Positions 9,085 through 16,544 of a stretch of 64,000 bases of DNA are shown here, one piece after another (position 1 is the first letter of the stretch; every line of letters begins with the position of its first letter). This stretch comes from Oleiharenicola lentus (GTDB lineage Bacteria; Verrucomicrobiota; Verrucomicrobiia; Opitutales; Opitutaceae), in NCBI RefSeq assembly GCF_004118375.1, contig NZ_SDHX01000001.1:1801693-1865692 (forward strand), written 5' to 3'. The notes beneath the pieces are model-generated. The model was not told the origin of the DNA. It saw only the letters and a list, made by a program, of their open reading frames with translations, and did no database searches. The translations under genes and the position numbers were made by a program.

Positions 9085-10308
9085 ATGACTGCAAAAAGAC
9101 CTAAAGTTTTGTTTGTGACGTATGGCGGCGGCCACGTTAACGTCGTGCTGCCCGTGATCCAGGCGCTCCGGAAAGCGGACATGGTGGACGTTGAAGTGTT
9201 GGGATTGACCACCGCTTCAGCCGTGCTCACCCGGCACCAGATCCCACATCTGCGGTTCAAGGACCTGACGGGACCCGGGGACGCCGAGGCTCTCGTCGCG
9301 GGTCGCAAACTGGCGGCGGGATTAGGCGGGGCCATGATCGACAGCGATGAGACCGCCGCTTACCTAGGTTTGTGCTATACCGACTTGGTGCAGCGGGAGG
9401 GAGAGGCGAAGGCCGCGAAGCTATACCAAGAGAAAGGCCGCATGTGTTTTTTACCCCAGGGTCCCTTGCGCAGGCTGTTTGATCGCTGTAATCCTGATCT
9501 CCTCGTCTCAACCAATTCACCGAGGGCCGAGCAGGCGGCGTTTTTGGTGGCGCGGGAAAGAGGCGTCCGATCGCTTTGCATCGTGGATTTGTTCGGGATT
9601 GATGAATACGCTTGGATCGGGGAAGCTCACTATGCAACTCGCATAGCAGTCCTGACAGAGAGTGTTCGGCAATTCTACATTCGATCCGGAAAGTCACCCG
9701 CTGAGGTGGTGGTAACTGGCAACCCGGCCTTCGACCGCCTGGAGAGGCACCTCAAGGGCGAAGCGCGGGATACCTTCAGGCTAGCCAAGGGTTGGACTGG
9801 CAAAAAGGTCATCCTTTGGGCCTCATCCCCGGAGCCGACGATTCATCCCACCAATGGAACCCTCGGCGACGCGTCATTGCCGCGTCGCGTGGACCAAGCG
9901 CTTATCGCGGCGGCGGCCGGGCACCCGGAGTGGCTGGTGGTGATCCGCCCCCATCCATCCGAAACCGTGTCGCCGCGGGATTGGCCAGCGAATGTAGTGA
10001 TAAGCAACAAAGACGAGGATTTGGAATCGCTCTTGAGCGCGGTTGACTGTGTGCTCGTTCTTGCGTCCACCGTGGGCATGCAGGCAGCCTTGCTCGGGAG
10101 GCCTGTCATACAACTGACGGAATCGATCATCACCTCAGCAGGTCCATTCGCGGAGATGGGCTTGGCGCGCGCGGTTAACTCTATTGATGGGTTGGAAATG
10201 GCCATTGCCGAGGTGGTGGAGCATGGGCGACATTTACCGATCAAACTCGATCCGCCGGGGCATGCCTGTGAAAACGTAGTTTCACTTATCGACAGTCTCC
10301 TTCGTTAA
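9085..10308 (+). CDS. GT-B fold glycosyltransferase or epimerase-like protein
   Basis: A 407-residue cytosolic protein that follows the sugar transferase after 2 bp. It starts with a Rossmann strand and glycine-rich loop (V-L-F-V-T-Y-G-G-G-H) like MurG- and WecB-type GT-B enzymes. The C-terminal half has V-V-V-T-G-N-P-A-F-D-R and I-R-P-H-P-S, common in capsule glycosyltransferases and UDP-GlcNAc 2-epimerase relatives. The context favours sugar transfer. Donor and acceptor cannot be read from the sequence. Confidence 0.6.
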   Translation: MTAKRPKVLFVTYGGGHVNVVLPVIQALRKADMVDVEVLGLTTASAVLTRHQIPHLRFKDLTGPGDAEALVAGRKLAAGLGGAMIDSDETAAYLGLCYTDLVQREGEAKAAKLYQEKGRMCFLPQGPLRRLFDRCNPDLLVSTNSPRAEQAAFLVARERGVRSLCIVDLFGIDEYAWIGEAHYATRIAVLTESVRQFYIRSGKSPAEVVVTGNPAFDRLERHLKGEARDTFRLAKGWTGKKVILWASSPEPTIHPTNGTLGDASLPRRVDQALIAAAAGHPEWLVVIRPHPSETVSPRDWPANVVISNKDEDLESLLSAVDCVLVLASTVGMQAALLGRPVIQLTESIITSAGPFAEMGLARAVNSIDGLEMAIAEVVEHGRHLPIKLDPPGHACENVVSLIDSLLR

Positions 10309-10357
10309 ATTTTCTTTTTGGATCCATTCGAATCCCGTCATCATTCCGTTTAACATC

Positions 10358-11473
10358 ATGAGAATTCTTCAAGTTCGTTCTGTACTCAGCGACATGGGTC
10401 CAGGCACACAGCCGTTGTCGATTGCCAAGGAGCTGCGCCGGCGCGGGCACGAAGTCTCATTTGCTACCAGTGGAGGCGCCTATGCGCAAGAGGTTGTCAA
10501 GGCCGGGTTCAAGGTCCACATCGTGCCTACAATGGCCTATGACCGCCGTGATCCGCTGAGCACATGGCGGACCTTGAGGAGAGTCGGGCAGATAGCCCTG
10601 GATGAAAAAATCGATATCGTTCACGGTCACAATGCGGCGGCGACTTTTCTGGCCTATTGGGGTGCGAGGCTGCGCGGTCGACGGGTGCGAGCGGTGAACA
10701 GTGTGCGGGGCCTTGAGCAGAGGCCCAATTACCTGTGGCGAAATTACATTTATCGTATCCTGCCGGGACAGATTCTTACGGTCGCCACCATCACCCAGCG
10801 CGAACTGGTGCAGATTGGTGTCCCCGCCCAGAAGATCAAGGTGACTTACAATGGTTATGATCCGTTGCGCTTCGATCGAGCGGCGACGAATCCCGACCGG
10901 GTTCGCCAGGAGTTCGGCCTCCAAGGCAAACGTGTCATCGGATGTGTGGGAGCCATGGTGCGACGTCCGCCGTCAAAGGGGCAGCATCTTCTGGTGCACG
11001 CCATCAAACAACTTGTTGCGCGGTTCCCCGATGTGCACCTCCTGCTGGTTGGTGACGGCGAAGGCCGGGCGGATGTTGAAGAGGCGGTGAAACAATCGGG
11101 GCTTCAAGCCCATGTCACCCTCGCCGGCCGGCGCTTTGACACGCCGGACTTCTTTGCCTGTTTCGACATCTACAGTCTTCCTTCAATCGAGGGTGAGATT
11201 TTCCCCAATTCGATTGTAGAGGCCATGGCCCTCGGCGTTCCTTGGATCGGTAGTGACATCGCCGGATTGAAGGAACTGACCGCCAACGGGGAAGCCGGCA
11301 TCGTCGTTCCGATTGGAGATGTTGATGCGCTTGCCGAGAAGCTTGCCACCCTACTCAGCGATGAAGCCTTGCGCCAAAGGATGGGTCGCCGAGCTCTGGA
11401 GGAGGCGCAAAGTCGTTTCACGATCAGCTCCGTCGTCGACCGGATTTTCACCGCTTACGACGCGAAAGAATAA
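10358..11473 (+). CDS. Glycosyltransferase family 4 protein
   Basis: A 371-residue GT-B retaining glycosyltransferase. The N-terminal domain includes G-P-G-T-Q-P-L-S near residue 11. The C-terminal nucleotide-binding domain has I-G-C-V-G-A-M, L-L-V-G-D-G-E-G and the E-x7-E type motif ending in P-N-S-I-V-E-A-M-A-L-G-V-P. It lies 49 bp after the preceding gene in the same direction. It probably adds a sugar to the lipid-linked repeat unit. The linkage made is unknown. Confidence 0.85.
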   Translation: MRILQVRSVLSDMGPGTQPLSIAKELRRRGHEVSFATSGGAYAQEVVKAGFKVHIVPTMAYDRRDPLSTWRTLRRVGQIALDEKIDIVHGHNAAATFLAYWGARLRGRRVRAVNSVRGLEQRPNYLWRNYIYRILPGQILTVATITQRELVQIGVPAQKIKVTYNGYDPLRFDRAATNPDRVRQEFGLQGKRVIGCVGAMVRRPPSKGQHLLVHAIKQLVARFPDVHLLLVGDGEGRADVEEAVKQSGLQAHVTLAGRRFDTPDFFACFDIYSLPSIEGEIFPNSIVEAMALGVPWIGSDIAGLKELTANGEAGIVVPIGDVDALAEKLATLLSDEALRQRMGRRALEEAQSRFTISSVVDRIFTAYDAKE

Positions 11474-11508
11474 GTCCGCATAGCTTCCCCTTGTAACCAA
11501 CGATATCA

Positions 11509-12543
11509 ATGGCTAGTTATCTTGTGACTGGAGCTGCCGGTTTCATCGCCTCCAAAGTAGTGGAATTTCTGCTTCGCGACGGGCATTTGGTCGTCGGCAT
11601 CGACAACCTCAATGATTATTACGATCTTCGGCTGAAGGATTGGCGGCTTTCCCGATTGCTTGAGCGGTCATATGCGCATGTCCTCGGCAATCCCAAGGCC
11701 TCGTGTTTTGACGGTGTATGCGTCAGCCATGGGAACTTCCACTTCAGGGCTCTCGATGTTGAGAATCTGGCGGGACTCGATGCTCTATTCGTCGAATATA
11801 AATTTGACGGTGTCTTTAATTTGGCCGCCAGAGCGGGTGTTAGGTATTCGATGGAGCATCCACATCTATACTTGTCCACTAACACGGTGGGGGCGCTCAA
11901 TATTTTGGAATGTATGCGAAAGTATGGCGTCCAAAATCATGTACTTGCATCAACTTCATCGCTGTACGCGGGCTGCCCCATGCCGTTCACAGAGGAGCTG
12001 CCAGTAAATGCGCCACTTTCACCATACGCCGTTTCAAAAAAGGCAGCCGAATTAATGTCGTTTAGTTATTACAAGCTGTATGGAATCAAAACCTCTGTCG
12101 TTCGCTATTTTACCGTATATGGACCTGCGGGTAGGCCTGACATGAGTCCTCTCAGATTTATCAAGTGGATAGATGAAGGGACCCGCTTGGAGCTTTACGG
12201 TGATGGAACTCAAGCACGTGATTTTACCTACGTCGACGATATCGCTCGTGGCACAATCTTGGCGCTGGATTGTGGTGGATTTGAGATCATCAATTTAGGT
12301 GGTGGGGCAACCCCGATCACTTTGCAGGTGCTTATTGCCTCGATAGAACGGGCACTCGGTAAAAAGGCACTGATATCCAGCAAGCCTTTCCATATTGCTG
12401 ACGTGAAGGAAACTTGGGCTGATATTTCGAAAGCCCAGAGACTGTTGAATTGGCGTCCCGAGGTGCCTTTAGCCGAAGGTTTGCGGCGGACAGTTGAGTG
12501 GCATCTATCTAACCGAGAATTGGTTCGTGATCTAAAGGTCTAG
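11509..12543 (+). CDS. NAD-dependent epimerase, UDP-glucuronate 4-epimerase-like
   Basis: A 344-residue extended short-chain dehydrogenase. The N-terminal NAD site reads V-T-G-A-A-G-F-I-A-S, and the N-L-N-D-Y-Y block typical of UDP-glucuronate 4-epimerases follows. The catalytic Tyr/Lys is in S-P-Y-A-V-S-K-K (about residues 169-176), and R-Y-F-T-V-Y-G-P lies downstream. The expected product is UDP-galacturonate. The C-terminus overlaps the converging reverse gene by 4 bp. Base composition here is visibly more AT-rich than in the flanking cluster, as it is in the converging gene. Confidence 0.87.
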   Translation: MASYLVTGAAGFIASKVVEFLLRDGHLVVGIDNLNDYYDLRLKDWRLSRLLERSYAHVLGNPKASCFDGVCVSHGNFHFRALDVENLAGLDALFVEYKFDGVFNLAARAGVRYSMEHPHLYLSTNTVGALNILECMRKYGVQNHVLASTSSLYAGCPMPFTEELPVNAPLSPYAVSKKAAELMSFSYYKLYGIKTSVVRYFTVYGPAGRPDMSPLRFIKWIDEGTRLELYGDGTQARDFTYVDDIARGTILALDCGGFEIINLGGGATPITLQVLIASIERALGKKALISSKPFHIADVKETWADISKAQRLLNWRPEVPLAEGLRRTVEWHLSNRELVRDLKV

Positions 12544-15302
12544 TCGCCCTTGGTAGTGGCTTTAGCTATTGGTGGCTTGGCAGAACGCAGGTCAGTAACT
12601 TTATGAGTGTTCTCGATGCGTATTATGATTGGTGTGGGCCCTCGCGCTAAAGCATGAGCCAAGGCGGACAATTCGGCGCCACCGGCTAGATCACTAGCCA
12701 CCTGATTTACGGGCCAATGGCGGGAAAGAAATGCAGTATAGGATTGCGTGCTACTGAGCAACATAGGCGAGGCTAGAAGCACATATATTTGCTCGTCACT
12801 CAAGAAAGTGCCGCTGGCGATGATGGGTATATCACGATGTTTCTGCCAGATATGCGCTCCTGTAAACTGGATCCGAGCTCCAGGGGTCGACGCATCATTC
12901 AGTATCGCTCCGATCCTGAGAAATGAAGCGGATTCAGGTATCGAGACTGGTTCACTTGGTCCCATCGAAATTCGATAGGTGGTCCATGAGGCGGGCGCGA
13001 CATCCTGAATGAGCCCAAAGTAGCTGAAAGTGCCATTACCCCAGCCTGCCGGGGACCCGGCACCGCGAGGGCTGGGCAAACTACTTTCAAGAAATCTTCC
13101 GTTAGCATCATACCATGCGATGCAGAGGTAGGCGGTTGCTTTCGTATCCGTTAGTTGCCGAATGCTGAGTTCTGCAAAATAGGCGCTTCGCGGGTTGATT
13201 GGAATTAACTCTGCAGTGAATACTGTGCATCTCCGTCCAGCTGGATTTTGTAGACCAGTTCCACTGGGCGGAAACCCCTCTATTGCTACAAATTCAGCCA
13301 CATCTGGATCCAAAGAAACCCATTGATCTCGGTGCCTAACTGAGGGATCGCGATTTATTGAGGCGACCTCTTCGGAATACATTGGGCGGTTGGATGCGGT
13401 GATGGCCACGACCGAGAAAATTGAATTCGAAATTGGGCGAGCTATACAGTTTCGGCGCTCACTCAAACCGAGCAGATTGGGGTGGAGGGTGTGAATGATA
13501 CTAGCAGTGGGGGCCGGTGAAATAAATCTACAGGTTTCTTCTGTGGAGCGTTCCAACACAGCGGATGCGATAGAATGAATCGCCTTCAGCTGAAGATCGT
13601 CAGGTGTGATGGCGAGTAAATGCTGGGCTCTGGTTGGACCCCAAGCTGATGAGGAGGGTATTGTGACCATTGCAGCTAATGCTCCGCACACTGTTATGTA
13701 CTGTGGAGAAAGGCTGGATGGGGCCATGGAATTGACCGTTCTGCCAGCCGTTGGACGAAAACTCTGGAGCGCAGCATGCCAAGTAATAACAAGGGCTAAA
13801 CCGGCTGGCATGGCCAAAAACATGCGGCTATAGACCGTAATCCCTCCGGCAATGGAGTTGGCAAACGGAATAGAAAAAAATGGACAAAGAAGAACTAGAA
13901 ATGGGGTGATCGTCATCCAGCCAGCTACATTGTTATGGCTGATCAGGAACAGACTTACAGTCAGGCCCAAGACCCCGTAGAGGCCAACAGTTCCGAGCAT
14001 ATTGACAAATGCAACCGATCCGGGGGTGCAGTGGTTGAACCCATACCAAGGTGTGAGCCAGCCAAGGTTGAGTAATTCGGAATTAGGGAGATATTGCCTA
14101 GGGATAAATAATACTGTGGCAACGCTGAGCAGCAGAATGACAACTGCTAACCAGCCAAAGGCGGCGCGCTTCCATTTGATCAGGCTCCAGAAGACGACTG
14201 CTAGAATGCCCAGTCCCGCGATGCCGAGGCCTTGGATGTGGTTGAGTGCGGTCAGGGCGCTTAGCGCGCAGGTACACGCACACAATTTGAGAAGGGAAGC
14301 GGGAGTAGGGAGTAGTGATCTAACCAGTGAACGGTAGCCTGTAGACGGTGGAGTCACCTGCTTCCCTTGAGCTCCGAGTGCCTCAATCGTAATGCGCGTA
14401 AGTGCGATGGCGCCGATCTGGGCGAGGATGCTGCTCGAAAGGCCGTAGTAGCGGTAGAACGAGAAGATGTTGTTGCCGAAGGTGAGGGCGTTCAGGAGCA
14501 AGAAGACAAATGAAGCGCGCTCGCTTAAGCCAACGGCGCGAGCTAAACGGTAATACTGCCAGCTGAGCAGCAGACAGACACTCGTATAATAGAAATTCAG
14601 GAGGCTGAGCTGCGCGAGACCGGTCGTGTGTCCGGTCAGGCTATAGGGCAGGAAGTAGCTGGATTTGGTCCAAGAGGAGTGGGCGGTGACCTGCTCAAGG
14701 ATGTGCCATTCATTGATCCGCCGGAGGTGTTCCCACGGGTCGGAGGGCCACTCGAGGTAGAGGCCAGGGATCCAGAAGAGGAGGGCGAGGCAGGCCCAAG
14801 GCAGGAGGCGGTAACCGGTGGACAGTAGTCGGTAGACGGTTGGCGGAGGCCGGAGGCCGGAGACTGAAGGCTGGATACCGGAGACAAGGGGACCACCTTT
14901 TCCCCTGTAACCTTCACCTTTCTCCTGCGCTGTGCGCTTCCACCAAAAACGGAGGGCGATTCCGCCAAGAATCAGGTGGATGGCGTGGAGGGTCCAGTAA
15001 ACATGCAGCAAGCAGGGCACCCACGTTCCTGTTTCATTCTCAATGCCTCTTTCTCCCGCACCAGCATTAACCGGCCATTTCAGCCACGCATAGAGCAAAT
15101 ACGCGACAAGGTAGGGGATAAGGAAGGCCCAGCCGGACCGGAAATAGGACGGGAGCAACGCTCCCAGCCTACTTCCGGAGGAGGAGGGAGGCGGGAGAAG
15201 GGAGGAAGGAGGCCCGCCGCCGCCTTGAGGGCTGTGGCGCGGCTCGTCCTGCCCTTGTGTTGCAGGCGAGGAGGCTGGTTGGCTGGCGGAGTCGCTCGAC
15301 AT
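12540..15302 (-). CDS. Large hypothetical polytopic membrane protein with repeat-derived insertions
   Basis: About 920 residues in reverse orientation, converging on the epimerase. The first 550 residues or so hold many membrane helices. The rest is a soluble, probably periplasmic domain of beta-rich character. It resembles big membrane glycosyltransferases or glucosyl-modifying proteins in layout, but I see no diagnostic catalytic motif. The N-terminal 60 residues and two loops (DNA 14330-14360 and 14815-14895) are encoded by the same GGAGACC/GGTAGACGG-type repeats that fill nearby intergenic DNA, giving Pro/Ser/Arg-rich peptides. The C-terminal half is AT-richer than the neighbours. The ATG at 15302 is used; a GTG at 15311 is an alternative. 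Confidence 0.55.
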   Translation of the reverse strand: MSSDSASQPASSPATQGQDEPRHSPQGGGGPPSSLLPPPSSSGSRLGALLPSYFRSGWAFLIPYLVAYLLYAWLKWPVNAGAGERGIENETGTWVPCLLHVYWTLHAIHLILGGIALRFWWKRTAQEKGEGYRGKGGPLVSGIQPSVSGLRPPPTVYRLLSTGYRLLPWACLALLFWIPGLYLEWPSDPWEHLRRINEWHILEQVTAHSSWTKSSYFLPYSLTGHTTGLAQLSLLNFYYTSVCLLLSWQYYRLARAVGLSERASFVFLLLNALTFGNNIFSFYRYYGLSSSILAQIGAIALTRITIEALGAQGKQVTPPSTGYRSLVRSLLPTPASLLKLCACTCALSALTALNHIQGLGIAGLGILAVVFWSLIKWKRAAFGWLAVVILLLSVATVLFIPRQYLPNSELLNLGWLTPWYGFNHCTPGSVAFVNMLGTVGLYGVLGLTVSLFLISHNNVAGWMTITPFLVLLCPFFSIPFANSIAGGITVYSRMFLAMPAGLALVITWHAALQSFRPTAGRTVNSMAPSSLSPQYITVCGALAAMVTIPSSSAWGPTRAQHLLAITPDDLQLKAIHSIASAVLERSTEETCRFISPAPTASIIHTLHPNLLGLSERRNCIARPISNSIFSVVAITASNRPMYSEEVASINRDPSVRHRDQWVSLDPDVAEFVAIEGFPPSGTGLQNPAGRRCTVFTAELIPINPRSAYFAELSIRQLTDTKATAYLCIAWYDANGRFLESSLPSPRGAGSPAGWGNGTFSYFGLIQDVAPASWTTYRISMGPSEPVSIPESASFLRIGAILNDASTPGARIQFTGAHIWQKHRDIPIIASGTFLSDEQIYVLLASPMLLSSTQSYTAFLSRHWPVNQVASDLAGGAELSALAHALARGPTPIIIRIENTHKVTDLRSAKPPIAKATTKGD

Positions 15303-15324
15303 GGTTCGCACCTGCGGTGGTCAC

Positions 15325-15432
15325 GTTTAAGTTTGAAGTTTATGTTGAAGGCGAAGGACAGGGAGGCGCAACGTCTTCTCGCTTCAACTTCAGTCAAGTG
15401 CCCGCGCGCAGAGCTCAACCCTCAACTTTAAA
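15325..15432. repeat. Degenerate inverted-repeat unit with AAGTTTAAG-type arms
   Basis: A left arm of AAGTTT/AAGTTG-type units (15325-15350) faces CTTCAACTT- and CTCAACTTT-type units (15381-15432). It lies in the 140-bp gap between the start of the reverse membrane gene and the 3' end of the PIN-domain gene, ending about 10 bp from the latter's stop. The same arm type bounds units at 18664, 19640, 20909 and 21240. Confidence 0.6.
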
Positions 15433-15442
15433 TGGGCAACTT

Positions 15443-15865
15443 TCAGGTGGTGGAGAGCAAGGGCACGCCGGCGGCGGTGGCGGCCTGCCTGAGCGTGCGA
15501 TCATCCGTCGCCAAAGTGGCGCCGCGGCGCATGGCCAATTCCAAATAAGCGGCATCGTAGATGGTGAGCCCATACTGTCGGGCGAGCGCGGCGGTATCGC
15601 TGCCCGAGCGCCGGCCCGTTTCGTCGTCGGTGGTCACGGGCAGAGCCTGGACGAGGTGCAGTGCTTCCGTGATGTCGGCCTGTGTGGCCCGCTTGCGCCG
15701 CTCAGCCATGATCAGGCCGTTGGCCACTTCCACCCACCAGTGGGCCGGCACGAGCACCGGCGTCCCATCCTCCATCGCACTCATGGCCTTCAGGGCATGC
15801 GGCGCCTGCTCATCCTGCATCAGGAAACCGAGGGCGGTCGAGGCGTCGATGACGAGAAACTTCAC
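15443..15865 (-). CDS. PIN-domain toxin (VapC-like ribonuclease)
   Basis: A 140-residue PIN-domain protein. Acidic metal-binding residues are visible in V-I-D-A-S (Asp near 7), W-V-E-V-A-N (Glu near 46) and Y-D-A-A-Y-L-E-L-A (Asp near 103), with a final T-D-D. It should be an Mg-dependent RNase of the VapC class. The start ATG overlaps the antitoxin stop by 4 bp (ATGA), the usual toxin-after-antitoxin arrangement. Confidence 0.9.
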   Translation of the reverse strand: MKFLVIDASTALGFLMQDEQAPHALKAMSAMEDGTPVLVPAHWWVEVANGLIMAERRKRATQADITEALHLVQALPVTTDDETGRRSGSDTAALARQYGLTIYDAAYLELAMRRGATLATDDRTLRQAATAAGVPLLSTT

Positions 15866-16092
15866 AAGCGGCGTCCCGCATTGACCAGATCCCGGGCTGT
15901 TTCGCCGCGGTCAAGGCTCAGTCGCGCGCGGAGCCGGCGGATCTGGCCAAAGACATCCACGCCAGGCGAGTCAGGACTGGTGATAATGGCGATGGGTTGC
16001 CCGCGGTCGGTCACCTGCACCGGCGCACGCGCCGCCCGTCGCACCAAGGAGCCCGTTTTGGCATGGAGCTGCTTGAGGGTGATGGTCTTCAT
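15862..16092 (-). CDS. Phd/YefM-type antitoxin
   Basis: A 76-residue protein whose N-terminal half (residues 1-50) follows the Phd/YefM DNA-binding pattern, with V-x-V-T-D-R-G-Q-P-I-A-I-I near residues 25-38. The C-terminal tail with L-x-L-D-R-G-E-T would wrap the toxin. It is first in the two-gene operon. A perfect 8-bp inverted repeat lies 5 bp upstream of the start codon and is a good candidate for its autorepression site. Confidence 0.85.
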   Translation of the reverse strand: MKTITLKQLHAKTGSLVRRAARAPVQVTDRGQPIAIITSPDSPGVDVFGQIRRLRARLSLDRGETARDLVNAGRRL

Positions 16093-16097
16093 TTAAG

Positions 16098-16116
16098 GTG
16101 TAACTCAAAGTTACAC
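16098..16116. promoter_or_regulatory. Perfect palindrome upstream of the antitoxin, probable operator
   Basis: GTGTAACT, a 3-bp CAA spacer, then AGTTACAC. It sits just upstream of the start at 16092 on the reverse strand. Phd/YefM antitoxins bind short palindromes overlapping their own promoter, so this is the likely operator. No strong -35/-10 pair could be fixed beside it. Confidence 0.6.
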
Positions 16117-16172
16117 TTTGCGAAGAAAGGCAAGCTTGTTCGGTCGTGAGGGCAGAAGGAGGGACAGAGGGC

Positions 16173-16224
16173 CCGCCTACGCCGAGCTTCGGCGAGACTC
16201 GTCCCGAGGCAGCGCCTCAGGCGG
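16173..16224. repeat. Multi-hairpin palindromic element
   Basis: An outer 6-bp stem CCGCCT/AGGCGG encloses two hairpins, CGCC/GGCG around a GAGCTTC loop and CTCG/CGAG around TCC. It is one of several structured motifs in the 450-bp gap between the antitoxin and the CapD-type gene, which otherwise holds GGTAGACGGT-type repeats and no gene. Confidence 0.5.
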
Positions 16225-16354
16225 GGTAGAACCGTCTTCGCCTGGCTTAGGCGCGGTGAGCGGTGGGCGGTTGCGGCGAAGCCGCACGGTAGACGGTGTC
16301 CGGTTGCAACGAGGTCGCACTGTTGGCGGTTTTCTCACTGTCATCCGTTGCTCC

Positions 16355-16427
16355 GGTTAGCCCCGACAAAGTCGGCCCGACAGGGCGCCTATTTCTCACC
16401 TCTGGGTGTGAAATATGCGGGTTAAAC
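16355..16427. repeat. 73-bp cloverleaf-like structured repeat, copy A
   Basis: It pairs with the copy at 24234-24306 (about 88% identical by eye). A closing stem TTAGCCC/GGGTTAA encloses three hairpins: CCGAC/GTCGG, GCCC/GGGC and a longer arm around TTTCTCAC/GTGTGAAA. The differences between copies keep most pairs. It lies 118 bp before the chosen start of the CapD-type gene. Confidence 0.6.
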
Positions 16428-16544
16428 GGCGCGTTCTGCGCCCGGCGAGGAGCGCGCTTTGCTCTTGCCTGCTCGAGTGGGACCGGATGTCACTGTTTGC
16501 CTCAGGGATTAAGACATGAGTCCGGCTTGGGCCAGAGCCGGGCC

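Noticed and set aside
16355-16427. A tRNA or tRNA-like gene at the cloverleaf repeat
   Set aside because: The arms do not have tRNA proportions, there is no TTC loop or CCA-type end, and no usable anticodon arm. It is kept as a structured repeat only.
16296-16544. N-terminal extension of the dehydratase from the first in-frame start
   Set aside because: The extra 83 residues are encoded by the structured repeat and GGTAGACGG-type DNA and precede the normal first membrane helix of the family.
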